Part shown: piece by piece, positions 41,947 through 50,812 of the stretch
Position numbering within the stretch: the first letter of the stretch is position 1
How the letters are laid out: every line of letters begins with the position of its first letter
NCBI GenBank assembly: GCA_964394205.1
Contig: CAYMVS010000001.1
Location: 1 to 64,000, forward strand
Reading direction: 5' to 3'
Length of the DNA stretch: 64,000 bases
DNA from: HGM05190 sp964394205
GTDB taxonomy: Bacteria; Bacteroidota; Bacteroidia; Bacteroidales; Muribaculaceae
The notes under the pieces: model-generated
Databases searched by the model: none
What the model saw: the letters and a program-made list of their open reading frames with translations, nothing else
Told to the model about the DNA's origin: nothing
Made by a program: the position numbers and the translations under genes

Positions 41947-43946
41947 CTACGGGCGCGCATACTGTCCCGGGCCACATAGACAATGAGCAGGGCATAGACA
42001 ATGATGCCGGCCCACTGGGTGGTGAGGGATGAAAGGGTTGACTCATACTCAAAGCCCAAGAACCGGGTGAGGGCGGCAAAAACACCAAAGAGGGCTCCAC
42101 CGGCAATCAAACCCGACGAAATCAGCGTTCCGCGGTCGCGGCGGGCATCGTTGACAGTCTTGTCCTTGCTGCGGGTGCTGACAAACCATGACACGGCACC
42201 ACCAACCAGCATCGGGGTGTTGAGATGTAACGGGATGAACATACCCAGGCAGAAAGCAAGGGCAGGGACACCAAGCCAGTTGAGTATAAGGGCCAGAATC
42301 GCACCGACCATATAGAGAATCCAGGGAGTCTCGCCACCCATCATCAGCGGCTCGATCACCTTGGCCATAGCGTTGGCCTGGGGAGCGACGAGAGCGTTCT
42401 CCCCCGAGAAACCATAGACATTGTTAAGCAACAGGATAACACCACCAACTGTGGCAGCCGACACGAGGGTGCCGAGAAACTTCCAGCTCTCCTGTTTCCG
42501 AGGAGTGGAACCGAGCCAATATCCGACCTTGAGGTCGGTCACAAAACCACCAGCCATAGAAAGAGCGGTGCAGACAACGCCACCTATCACCATCGATGCA
42601 ACGATGCCAGAAGGGCCGCTGAGACCTATCGAGACAAAGATTGCCGATGCCACTATGAGCGTCATCAGCGTCATGCCCGATACCGGGTTGGAGCCCACGA
42701 TAGCGATGGCATTGGCCGCAACGGTGGTAAACAGAAACGCGATAACGGTGACAACCACCCATGCCACAAGAGCCTGCCAGAATGAGCCGATAACACCGAT
42801 CCAAAAGAAAATCAACACCGCTGCGAGTGCAATTGTGATGTAAAAGATGATATGCTTCATCGACAGATCCATTTGCCAACGCAGGGTCTTTCCGGCTGTC
42901 GATGTGCCCTTGAACTCACGTCCGGCAAGCCCTACAGCCTGACAGATGATGGGCCACGACTTGACAATGCCGATCACACCGGCCATAGCGATACCGCCGA
43001 TGCCTATCATGCGGGCGTAGTCGCTGAAAATCATCTGAGGCTCGAGAGCGACAATCGCCTCGCTGCCGTATGTGCCCATCAACGGGATGATGATCCACCA
43101 CACAAAGACCGAGCCGGCAAAAATCACAAACGCATACTTGAGACCGACGATGTAGCCCAAGCCGAGCAGCGCGGCGCCTGTGTTGCACGACACCACAAGT
43201 TTTGTTTTCTCGGCCAGGGCGGTACCCCATTGTGTTGCCGTGGTGGTCACGACCTCGGCCCACCATCCGAATGTTGCCACACAATAATCATAGATACCGC
43301 CGATGAGCGAGGCGATGACAAGCGTTTTGGCCTGGCCGCCGCCGCTCTTCGTCCCTTGACCGCTGGCGAGCACCTGTGTTGTGGCTGTCGCCTCGGGGAA
43401 GGGGTATCGGCCGTGCATATCTTTGACGAAATATTTGCGGAACGGTATGAAGAAAAGGATACCGAGCACACCGCCCAACAGCGAGCTGAGGAAGATCTCA
43501 AGGAAATTGACCGTGATCTGGTCGCCGAGACGATCCTGGAGGATGAACAGCGCCGGCAGGGTGAAGATGGCACCGGCAACAATCACGCCCGAGCATGAGC
43601 CGATCGATTGGATAATGACATTCTGACCCAACGGATTCTTCTTGCCGAGGGCCCCCGAGAGACCGACGGCGATGATGGCGATAGGTATCGCCGCCTCAAA
43701 CACCTGACCGACACGCAGGCCCAGATAGGCCGCGGCCGCGCTGAATATCACGGCCAAAATCAAGCCTACCGTCACCGAGTAGGGGGTTACTTCCCGATAG
43801 TCACGCGCCGGGTGCATCAGCGGACGATAGGTCTCGTCGGCGCCAAGCTCGCGGAAGGCGTTTTCGGGCATTTCAACAGGGTCTGCATCCTGATAGAACT
43901 CATTGGGGAGCTCTTCGGGAGCGACATTTTTTGTTTCTTTTGCCAT
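41943..43946 (-). CDS. OPT-family oligopeptide transporter
   Basis: This 667-residue inner-membrane protein has about 16 hydrophobic segments. It belongs to the bacterial OPT branch (LGLRVGQVFEAAIPIAI near residue 75; NPLGQNVIIQSIGSCSGV near 105). It imports oligopeptides or metal-chelate peptides, probably proton coupled. The gene begins 2 nt after the ssb stop. Coexpression with proline and arginine genes suggests amino-acid supply, which is inference. Confidence 0.92.
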   Translation of the reverse strand: MAKETKNVAPEELPNEFYQDADPVEMPENAFRELGADETYRPLMHPARDYREVTPYSVTVGLILAVIFSAAAAYLGLRVGQVFEAAIPIAIIAVGLSGALGKKNPLGQNVIIQSIGSCSGVIVAGAIFTLPALFILQDRLGDQITVNFLEIFLSSLLGGVLGILFFIPFRKYFVKDMHGRYPFPEATATTQVLASGQGTKSGGGQAKTLVIASLIGGIYDYCVATFGWWAEVVTTTATQWGTALAEKTKLVVSCNTGAALLGLGYIVGLKYAFVIFAGSVFVWWIIIPLMGTYGSEAIVALEPQMIFSDYARMIGIGGIAMAGVIGIVKSWPIICQAVGLAGREFKGTSTAGKTLRWQMDLSMKHIIFYITIALAAVLIFFWIGVIGSFWQALVAWVVVTVIAFLFTTVAANAIAIVGSNPVSGMTLMTLIVASAIFVSIGLSGPSGIVASMVIGGVVCTALSMAGGFVTDLKVGYWLGSTPRKQESWKFLGTLVSAATVGGVILLLNNVYGFSGENALVAPQANAMAKVIEPLMMGGETPWILYMVGAILALILNWLGVPALAFCLGMFIPLHLNTPMLVGGAVSWFVSTRSKDKTVNDARRDRGTLISSGLIAGGALFGVFAALTRFLGFEYESTLSSLTTQWAGIIVYALLIVYVARDSMRARR

Positions 43947-43948
43947 AT

Positions 43949-44287
43949 TTATGAATTTTTTCTTGATAAAATTTCAAATGATTCACAGTAAATCTCAGTC
44001 ACAGTGCGCTTTATGGTATTACGGTCTTCCCACACACGCGAGCGTATCTTACCCTCGATATAGAGACGCGTACCCGAGCGGATATATTTCTCGGCCTGCT
44101 CGGCCTGACTGCCCCACATTATTATATTATGCCACTCGGTTCGCTCGGGTATCGTCGCGCCCGAGGCCGTTTTGTAGGCGCGCTCGGTTGTAGCCAGCGA
44201 GAACGAGGCCATCGGCTTTCCCTCGATATACCTTATCTCGGGGTCCCGCCCCACATTACCTATAAGAATTGCTTTGTTAACTGACAC
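43949..44287 (-). CDS. ssb: Short single-stranded DNA-binding protein
   Basis: This 112-residue OB-fold protein has the SSB core (NKAILIGNVGRDPEIRYIEG, FSLATTERAYK, ERTEWHNIIMWG, YIRSGTRLYIEGKIRSR). It stops right after the fold and lacks the flexible region and acidic DDDLPF-like tip through which SSB recruits partners. It is therefore likely a second, specialised SSB rather than the replication copy. The start is GTG at 44287, giving MSVNKAIL. It sits in an operon of amino-acid and transporter genes. Confidence 0.9.
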   Translation of the reverse strand: MSVNKAILIGNVGRDPEIRYIEGKPMASFSLATTERAYKTASGATIPERTEWHNIIMWGSQAEQAEKYIRSGTRLYIEGKIRSRVWEDRNTIKRTVTEIYCESFEILSRKNS

Positions 44288-44291
44288 AGTG

Positions 44292-45083
44292 TTACTTATT
44301 AGATGCTTTCAGACCTTTGATGACGGCGGTTGAAAACCCGGCCTCCTCCATCGCGTTCAGCCCCTTGATTGTCACACCTCCGGGCGTTGTCACGCGGTCA
44401 ATCTCCTCCTCGGGGTGCTTGCCCGACGCCTGAAGCAGCTTCACGGCCCCAAGCATAGTCTGCAGCACATAGTCGCGGGCGCGGTCGGGGTAGAGCCCCA
44501 TCTCGACAGCCCCTTCCACCGAGGCGCGCACGTAGCGCATGGCGTAGGCGATGCCACACGAGCAAAGAGCCGTGGCCGCCGGTAGCAGGCGCTCCTCGAT
44601 CACGTCGGCGCGCCCCATGGTGTCAAACAGGCCGCGCACGTCGTCTATCTCGTCGTCGGTCGCGCCCGAGGCCGAGATGAATGTCATGCTCCGGCCAACG
44701 GCAATCGCCGTGTTGGGCATACAGCGGAACAGCACCGGGCTGTCGGTGTAGGCGGCAACCATGTCGCCGATCTGGGAAAGAGTCACTCCGGCCGCAAGCG
44801 ACATCAACATCTGGCATGAGAAATCGACCGATGGCGCTATCTCCTTGACGACCCTTTCTATAAGCCAGGGTTTTACGGCAAGGATGATAAGGTCGGCTTC
44901 AGGGATGACCTCAAGATTGGAGGTTGAGGTGTATATCTGTGGATACTGACTGTTGAGCAACTCAAGTTTCTCGGTCGAGGGGTTGCTGACAGCCAGATTT
45001 TCAGCGCGAAAGGAGCGGCTGCCAGCCAGTCCCCGCGCTATCGACGAGCCCATGTTGCCGGCTCCAATAATGGCTACTCTCAT
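44292..45083 (-). CDS. proC: Pyrroline-5-carboxylate reductase
   Basis: This 263-residue NAD(P)H-dependent enzyme carries out the last step of proline synthesis. The N-terminal Rossmann motif VAIIGAGNMGSSIARGL is intact. The substrate region near SLAAGVTLSQI, the motif FRCMPNTAIAVGRSM and the C-terminal TTPGGVTIKGLNAMEEAGF are all family-typical. Its start overlaps the argD-like stop (ATGA) and ssb follows after 4 nt. Confidence 0.94.
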   Translation of the reverse strand: MRVAIIGAGNMGSSIARGLAGSRSFRAENLAVSNPSTEKLELLNSQYPQIYTSTSNLEVIPEADLIILAVKPWLIERVVKEIAPSVDFSCQMLMSLAAGVTLSQIGDMVAAYTDSPVLFRCMPNTAIAVGRSMTFISASGATDDEIDDVRGLFDTMGRADVIEERLLPAATALCSCGIAYAMRYVRASVEGAVEMGLYPDRARDYVLQTMLGAVKLLQASGKHPEEEIDRVTTPGGVTIKGLNAMEEAGFSTAVIKGLKASNK

Positions 45084-46210
45084 AGTTTTGACAATTGACG
45101 GTTAATACGGTTCACAATTTCGTCGGCCGTGGCCCGGTCGAGGGTCAGCGGAGGGAGCAGGCGGATGACGTTTGATCCCGACGCGCCGGTAAACAGATGC
45201 TCCTCCTCGACAAGACGACGGCGCAACTCTTTGACCGGAAATTCCATTTCAAGCCCGACCATCAGTCCGCGCCCGCGGGTCTCCCTGACTCCCGGCAGTT
45301 TGCTCAACTTCTCTTTGAGATACTCACCCATCTGGAGCGAATTTTCCACCAGGCCCTCATCTTCAATAATGTCGAGCACGGCACAAGCGGCCGCACAGGC
45401 GAGATGGTTACCCCCGAAAGTGGTGCCAAGCTGACCGTATTCAGCTTTAAATTTGGGAGAAATCAGCACCGCGCCCATCGGGAAACCGTTGGCAATGCCT
45501 TTGGCAAGGGTGATGATGTCGGGCTTGATGCCGGCCCACTGGTGGGCGAAAAATTTTCCCGAGCGACCAACACCGCTCTGTATCTCGTCGACAATCATCA
45601 CAACCCCTGTTTGCTCAGTCAGCCGTCTGAGCGAGCGCATAAACTCATCGTCGGGTATCACGACACCTCCGACACCCTGAATCCCCTCGATAATGACGGC
45701 GGCGACATCGCCCTTGTCGATCTCGCGTCCGACCGCATCAATGTCACCCATGGCGACAAACGTAACGTGGTTGTTGGTGTTTATCGGGGCCACGAGCCGG
45801 GGATTGTCGGTAGCCTCGACGGCAGCCGACGTGCGTCCGTGAAAAGCCTTGCTGAAAGCGATGAGACGGCGCTTGCCGGTGGCAAACGAGGCAAGCTTGA
45901 TGGCGTTTTCGTTGGCCTCGGCTCCCGAGTTTATCAGAAACAGATGATAGTCGTCAAGCCCCGTCATGCGCCCCAATCGCTCGGCAAGTTGTTGTTGCAG
46001 AGGGTTTTTCACCGAGTTGGAATAGAAACCGAGGCGCGATGCCTGGCGCCCGAGCGCCTCGACATAGCGCGGATGGCAGTGGCCAACCGAAATCACGGCG
46101 TGACCGCCGTAAGCATCAATATACTCCACCCCCCGGCTGTCATAGACACGACAGTCCTTTCCCTCGACAATCTCGACATCAAAAAGGGGGTAAACGTCAT
46201 ATAAATCCAT
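45080..46210 (-). CDS. argD: Acetylornithine-type aminotransferase
   Basis: This 376-residue class III PLP aminotransferase binds PLP through K237 in LAKGIANGFPMG and holds the pyridine with D208 in VDEIQSG. The INSGAEANENAIKLA motif (about 93) is intact. The neighbouring proC favours acetylornithine or ornithine as substrate in arginine/proline metabolism. The ATG at 46210 is preferred over the GTG at 46213. It is the first gene of the operon and has a promoter upstream. Confidence 0.9.
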   Translation of the reverse strand: MDLYDVYPLFDVEIVEGKDCRVYDSRGVEYIDAYGGHAVISVGHCHPRYVEALGRQASRLGFYSNSVKNPLQQQLAERLGRMTGLDDYHLFLINSGAEANENAIKLASFATGKRRLIAFSKAFHGRTSAAVEATDNPRLVAPINTNNHVTFVAMGDIDAVGREIDKGDVAAVIIEGIQGVGGVVIPDDEFMRSLRRLTEQTGVVMIVDEIQSGVGRSGKFFAHQWAGIKPDIITLAKGIANGFPMGAVLISPKFKAEYGQLGTTFGGNHLACAAACAVLDIIEDEGLVENSLQMGEYLKEKLSKLPGVRETRGRGLMVGLEMEFPVKELRRRLVEEEHLFTGASGSNVIRLLPPLTLDRATADEIVNRINRQLSKL

Positions 46211-46265
46211 CACAATATTGACTTAATGTGAACTATTTCTATTGGAATTTTCGTTTTTAAGAGGC

Positions 46266-46297
46266 CAAAGTTAACAATTTTAGATTATTTATTCAAC
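46266..46297 (-). promoter_or_regulatory. Promoter of the argD operon
   Basis: On the minus strand GTTG (46297-46294), a 20-nt spacer and TAACTTTG (46273-46266) fit the pattern with a 3-of-4 -33 element. It lies 56 nt before the start codon. Confidence 0.72.
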
Positions 46298-46360
46298 ATT
46301 AACTTAACAAAAGTTGATAATAATTTATAATCATAAATATATGCAGAAAAAATTCATTTT

Positions 46361-46394
46361 TTTGTTGCTATGTAAAATATTTTTACTACCTTTG
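46361..46394 (+). promoter_or_regulatory. Promoter of the fimbrial operon
   Basis: TACCTTTG (46387-46394) is a perfect -7 box. A GTTG lies 19 nt upstream (46364-46367), within TTTGTTG that begins at 46361. The surrounding sequence is very AT rich. Confidence 0.7.
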
Positions 46395-46741
46395 CCGTGT
46401 TAAAACCAATATTATTAACCCAATGATTGAATACAAGTAATCAACATTCGGCCTTTTTCGCTGTCAATCAAGCATTTATAGTTGTCTATTCATGCTTACT
46501 ATGTAAATCATCATAAACACACACACTAATTGAAACACACCGATCTTGATTCATTATTATATTATTGTAACCCGATTTCCTCATTGTTGAGTGTCTCGGG
46601 ATGTTTGAGTTTGTGTGCGGTGAATGTGACGACGGCAGAGATAAGATAAGGCAGGAGCGATGACAACAGGTTCAGTTATAATAAATTATAAGTATATAAA
46701 CAGAAATCATTTTAATTATTAACCAATACAAATTTTATTTT
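46395..46741 (+). other. Long leader of the fimbrial operon (no gene seen)
   Basis: About 340 nt separate the predicted transcription start from the major fimbrillin ATG. No convincing ORF is present. A hairpin can form from CCCGA (46571-46575) and TCGGG (46596-46600), with an inner CTCA/TGAG pairing. A CA-rich run stands near 46514-46540. No known riboswitch is recognisable. Confidence 0.55.
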
Positions 46742-48427
46742 ATGAAACATTTAGGTAAATTAGCTTTTGGAGCTCTTGCCCTCATGCTCACAGCATGTAG
46801 CAGCGACGAGCCTGCCGGTCCTCAGACCACGGTTGACGACAACTCCAAAGTGTTTGCTTCATTGACACTGAAGCTTCCTGCATCCAACGGCGCCCGTGAC
46901 AACAACGGCTATGAGATTGGTCAGGACAAAGAGAACAAGGTGACAAGTGTTCTCGTTCTTCTCGCTACCAAAAATGAAAAAGGCGAGTATGTTTGCTTTA
47001 ACCAGGGTGAGACAGGCAACGCCCAGATGATGGAGCCTGACGCAACCGGCCGCATTGCTTGTACCCTTACTTTTAATGCCAACAAATTGACCCCCAACCC
47101 TCTTGATACTCTTGCAGACGGCTCGTCAATCATTCCTAAGGAGACCGTCTATGTATTTACCTACATCAACCCGACCCCATCGTTCCGCTCTCAGCTTAAC
47201 ACCGCCCTTGAGAACGACCGTGTCATCGACAACATTGCTGTCACCGTTACCGATGCCGAGAATGCAGAGCTTTGGAGAGACAACAATTTCTTCATGTCAA
47301 ACAAGAGCATTGTTCCCATCACCAATTTCCCCACTCGTGACGAGCTGATCAAAAATCACTCTACCCAGGAGACTGCCTATCCTCTTGGAACAGTTGAGGT
47401 GATACGTGCTTGCGCCCGCTTTGACTTTGCCACCGTTAACAACAATGAATATCCCATCTATGGTGCCGACAAAACAACCCTTATGGGAACTGTTCGTCTC
47501 ACCCACATGGCTCTGTTCAACGAGCAGAACGCCTATTTCACTCTGCCTCGCGTAAACACCTCTTGGAATTGGTCAAACTCTGCCGAGACAACTACAAAGA
47601 TTCTGTGTGGTGACCTCGAGAAATACTATGTGATGAGCTACAATATCGGTAAATTCAAGAACAAAGCTCCTTTGAGCACTACCGATATCACCACAAACTA
47701 CTACTATCCCTTGATTCAAGGTGGCCAGAATGGCAGCAACCTGAAATGGACATCGCTTTCAAACTGGGATTCACAAACTCCCGACAATGACGAGAACTGG
47801 AACCCGAACCAGCGTGACTACCGTATCTGGCGCTATTGCACAGAGAACACTATCCCCGGTGTCACCGGTACTTCAAGCCAGAAGATCGGTATCACAACCG
47901 GTGTCGCTTTCCGCGCCGAGTTTGAGCCTGCCGACAAAGAGCTTTGGGATGGCAATGTAATCTATTTCTACAAAGGCATCTGCTACGGCAGCTATGAGAA
48001 ACTGGCCGAGTATTGCGCCAAGTATGACACTCAGGAGGTTGCCACAGCCTTTGCCGATGCATTCAACCACCCCCATGAAGGTCAGACTGTTAACCACAAG
48101 ACTACAAACCTTCTCAACGGCAGCAACGATGATTTCAAGGCTTTCCGTCCGACCTGGTCAGATGACACTTATTCTTACCGCATGTACTACTTCTACTATA
48201 ACCGTCACAACACCAACGGCGTTGACACCCAGATGGGTATAAATGAGTTTGGTGTGGTTCGTAACAACGTGTACAAGCTTGCTGTCACCAACATCAAGAC
48301 CTTTGGCCGTCCCGACTTCCCCACTCCCGACGAGAAGGATGATCCCGATGAGGAAGAGCACGCCTACTTCACCGTCACCTGCTACGTGATGCCCTGGACA
48401 GTTCGTGTAAACGACATCGAGTTCTAA
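46742..48427 (+). CDS. Mfa1-type major fimbrial subunit (fimbrillin)
   Basis: This 561-residue lipoprotein precursor (signal ending LMLTAC19) follows the P. gingivalis Mfa1/FimA pattern. The N-terminal fimbrillin domain (about 40-220) begins VFASLTLKLPAS. The C-terminal domain (about 230-561) ends with GVVRNNVYKLAVTNIKTFG and CYVMPWTVRVNDIEF, as in the Fimbrillin_C family. Precursors of this group are lipidated, cleaved by an Arg/Lys-specific protease and assembled by strand exchange. A basic residue after the first strand (near R54, NGARDNN) could serve as the cleavage site. The gene leads the fimbrial operon. Confidence 0.9.
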   Translation: MKHLGKLAFGALALMLTACSSDEPAGPQTTVDDNSKVFASLTLKLPASNGARDNNGYEIGQDKENKVTSVLVLLATKNEKGEYVCFNQGETGNAQMMEPDATGRIACTLTFNANKLTPNPLDTLADGSSIIPKETVYVFTYINPTPSFRSQLNTALENDRVIDNIAVTVTDAENAELWRDNNFFMSNKSIVPITNFPTRDELIKNHSTQETAYPLGTVEVIRACARFDFATVNNNEYPIYGADKTTLMGTVRLTHMALFNEQNAYFTLPRVNTSWNWSNSAETTTKILCGDLEKYYVMSYNIGKFKNKAPLSTTDITTNYYYPLIQGGQNGSNLKWTSLSNWDSQTPDNDENWNPNQRDYRIWRYCTENTIPGVTGTSSQKIGITTGVAFRAEFEPADKELWDGNVIYFYKGICYGSYEKLAEYCAKYDTQEVATAFADAFNHPHEGQTVNHKTTNLLNGSNDDFKAFRPTWSDDTYSYRMYYFYYNRHNTNGVDTQMGINEFGVVRNNVYKLAVTNIKTFGRPDFPTPDEKDDPDEEEHAYFTVTCYVMPWTVRVNDIEF

Positions 48428-48436
48428 AAACCATAG

Positions 48437-48452
48437 CAGTTTCCTGAAACTG
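48437..48452 (+). terminator. Hairpin between the fimbrillin and anchor genes (first)
   Basis: CAGTTTC (48437-48443) pairs perfectly with GAAACTG (48446-48452) over a 2-nt loop, followed by TTT. It begins 10 nt after the mfa1-type stop. The minimal loop and weak T run suggest partial termination or mRNA end protection. Confidence 0.5.
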
Positions 48453-48476
48453 TTTAACCTCTATACTCCTCACAGG

Positions 48477-48503
48477 CCCGGCGGGGGTAGCTCCCCCTCC
48501 GGG
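48477..48503 (+). other. Second, GC-rich hairpin in the same gap
   Basis: CCCGG (48477-48481) pairs with CCGGG (48499-48503) and GGGGG (48483-48487) with CCCCC (48493-48497). There is no T run. It may stop 3' exonucleases and stabilise the upstream fimbrillin message. Confidence 0.6.
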
Positions 48504-48531
48504 TCACCAAACCAATCTATTACATTGACAA

Positions 48532-49674
48532 ATGTTTGACAACATTATAAAATACATAAACGGGAAACTCGGCAAGTGGGCCATCGGCTCGCTGACGTCG
48601 GCATTGGTTCTCACAACGGCAGTCACCATGACATCTTGTGACTCGGGGCTTGGCGTATATGACGACCTTGAGGAGTGTCCCCGAGGCGTGACGATGCGTT
48701 TTGTCTTTGACTACAACCTTGAGTTTGCCAATGCATTTCCCAAGCAGGTCGACTGCCTGTCGGTCTATATCTTTGATAACAACGGCACTCTCGTCGAGCG
48801 TCGTGTCGAGACAACCGAGGTGTTGCGCGACGAGGATTGGCGAATGACCTTTGACCTTCCCGCGGGCGACTATCAGGCTGTGGCCTACGGTGGCCTCGAG
48901 TGTGAAGAGTCATCTTTTGCCCACACCAAGGCTGTCGAGTCAATCAAGACCATCACCGACCTTGAGGTGCTCATCAACAGCGAGCATGTAGGGGAGATGT
49001 CACAGCGCCCCGAGCGCCGGCTCCACGACCTCTATCACGGCTACAAACAGTTTACCGTGACCGAGGGTATCACCTACGACAAGACAACGGTCGAGATGAT
49101 GCGCGACACCAATCACATCAGGGTGGTGCTCCAGCATCTCGACAACTCGCCGGTTGACCATCGCGATTTCCGCTTTGAGATTGTCGACGACAACACGCGT
49201 CTTGACTATTTAAATAATGTGGTAAGCCATCAAACGGTGTCCTACTCGCCGTGGAGCGCCAAAAACTCTCATGTTGGTGTCAACGGTCTGCCCGACACCG
49301 GCGAGTCTGGTCGTGCCTCCGACGATTATGTGGTCAACACCGACCCGGTCCAGGTGGCCAGTGCCGAGATCAGCACCTCGCGACTCATCCACCAGAGCAA
49401 TTTCACCTGGAGCGACGGCCAAAACCGCAGTCAGCGCGGCCCGCGCCTGCTGATCCATCTTGCCTCGGGCGACAAGACGATTGTCGACATCCCCCTCAAC
49501 AACTACCTGATGGTGCTCAAGAGCGACTATTTTGACAAGATGGACTCTCAGGAGTTTCTTGACCGCTGTGCAAACTATAACTTGGTCTTTTTCCTGGATA
49601 AGAACAATGCATGGATTAAAACCACGATTGTGGTGAACGACTGGACTGTTCATATCGACGATATCAATTATTAA
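48532..49674 (+). CDS. FimB/Mfa2-family fimbrial anchor subunit
   Basis: This 380-residue lipoprotein has a long N-terminal signal ending TVTMTSC36-like and the family's marker CPRGVTMRFVFDYN directly behind it. The strands LSVYIFDNNGTLV and FDLPAGDYQAVAYGG follow, as in Mfa2/FimB. This class anchors fimbriae in the outer membrane and limits their length. The C-terminus NAWIKTTIVVNDWTVHIDDINY is complete. It follows the fimbrillin gene after 104 nt. Confidence 0.92.
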   Translation: MFDNIIKYINGKLGKWAIGSLTSALVLTTAVTMTSCDSGLGVYDDLEECPRGVTMRFVFDYNLEFANAFPKQVDCLSVYIFDNNGTLVERRVETTEVLRDEDWRMTFDLPAGDYQAVAYGGLECEESSFAHTKAVESIKTITDLEVLINSEHVGEMSQRPERRLHDLYHGYKQFTVTEGITYDKTTVEMMRDTNHIRVVLQHLDNSPVDHRDFRFEIVDDNTRLDYLNNVVSHQTVSYSPWSAKNSHVGVNGLPDTGESGRASDDYVVNTDPVQVASAEISTSRLIHQSNFTWSDGQNRSQRGPRLLIHLASGDKTIVDIPLNNYLMVLKSDYFDKMDSQEFLDRCANYNLVFFLDKNNAWIKTTIVVNDWTVHIDDINY

Positions 49675-49713
49675 ACCAAATCATATCAAACCGATCAAGC
49701 GAGGCTTGAAACT

Positions 49714-50802
49714 ATGAAATTTTACCACTACATATTATTGGCTGCAATGCTGATTGTCGGAGGGTGCGCGTCATCTCCCGACGAGCCGGCAGTGCCCGCC
49801 GGTGATTGTGAGTTGGTGATTACAGTCAATGCCGCGACCGACCTGCAGAAGACCCCCTCGACAAGGGCCGACCTCACCTGGGGCGACCCTTACCCCGATG
49901 AGGAGGGGCTGGAGGCCGAGCGCGCCATCAATCTTATTTCCCTTTATCTTGTGACCGACAACGGGGTGATACTGACCCTCTCGCCGACCGAGGCCAACGG
50001 GGCCGACGGTGTTTACCATTACAAAACAAAAGTAAACCTGAACTCCTCTTTTGTTGAAAAAGACGACCTTGACCGCTTTATGCTGACCGGCAAGGTGGTT
50101 GCCCTGGCCAATCTGCCCAACCGCGCTTTCCCCGGCGACCCTTTCAATGTGTCACCCTTCTCGATCAATGCTATGAACGCCACCGGTTTTCTCCCGATGT
50201 GGGGCGTGCTGAGGTTTGACCGTATTTTACTCGAGCCCAACATGACAGTTGATGTTGGCGAGATTAAGATGCTGCGCTCGGTGCCCAAAATCACGGTTGA
50301 GATTCACCCCGACTTTAAAGAGAAATATGAGATAACCTCGATTGCGGCCGATCAGACCGATTATTACACCCTTGGGCGCATAGAGCCTGCCGACGCCGAG
50401 TCGGCAACGGCCACCACGGCGCTGTCGATCGAAGGCTGTTTCAATCCCGACCTAAGCGGCGACGAGGGGAGCACCCCGCTGTTTCACGGCTTGGAGAATG
50501 GAGCGACCGACAGGGTGTGGTGTTACACGACCGAGCGCAACTGCCCGGCATCGTCGACCTCGGGCGGCCCGCTGTCGTTTACTGTAACATTGCGCTCACT
50601 CACCGACCCCGGCGAGCCTGATTTTTCAGGCAAAATTTACCTGTGTGATTATACAGACGGTAAGCCCGACTTTACCAAGACGTTCCCGAGGCTTGTGCGC
50701 AATCACGATTATGTTTTTCGCCTCTCGCTGACTCCGCTTGATTTCATCGTGGATGTCGAGCAATGGAAATTTGGAGGCAAAGTGCATCTTGAATTGGAAT
50801 AA
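49714..50802 (+). CDS. Minor fimbrial subunit lipoprotein
   Basis: This 362-residue lipoprotein (signal ending LIVGGC) has two beta domains of fimbrillin type. Typical are INLISLYLVTDNGVI, LTGKVVALANLPN and the terminal RNHDYVFRLSLTPLDFIVDVEQWKFGGKV, which forms the conserved last strands. It resembles accessory subunits such as FimC/FimD/Mfa3/Mfa4 of P. gingivalis; the exact equivalent cannot be named. It lies 39 nt after the anchor gene. Confidence 0.82.
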   Translation: MKFYHYILLAAMLIVGGCASSPDEPAVPAGDCELVITVNAATDLQKTPSTRADLTWGDPYPDEEGLEAERAINLISLYLVTDNGVILTLSPTEANGADGVYHYKTKVNLNSSFVEKDDLDRFMLTGKVVALANLPNRAFPGDPFNVSPFSINAMNATGFLPMWGVLRFDRILLEPNMTVDVGEIKMLRSVPKITVEIHPDFKEKYEITSIAADQTDYYTLGRIEPADAESATATTALSIEGCFNPDLSGDEGSTPLFHGLENGATDRVWCYTTERNCPASSTSGGPLSFTVTLRSLTDPGEPDFSGKIYLCDYTDGKPDFTKTFPRLVRNHDYVFRLSLTPLDFIVDVEQWKFGGKVHLELE

Positions 50803-50812
50803 ATAGAGAAAC

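Noticed and set aside
45197..46204. A 335-codon plus-strand frame opposite argD
   Set aside because: The minus strand encodes a full PLP enzyme with catalytic lysine; the plus frame has no family features.
46214..46741. Invertible promoter before the fimbrial operon, as known for Bacteroides surface loci
   Set aside because: No matching pair of inverted repeats flanking the promoter could be found by eye, and no tyrosine recombinase gene is near.
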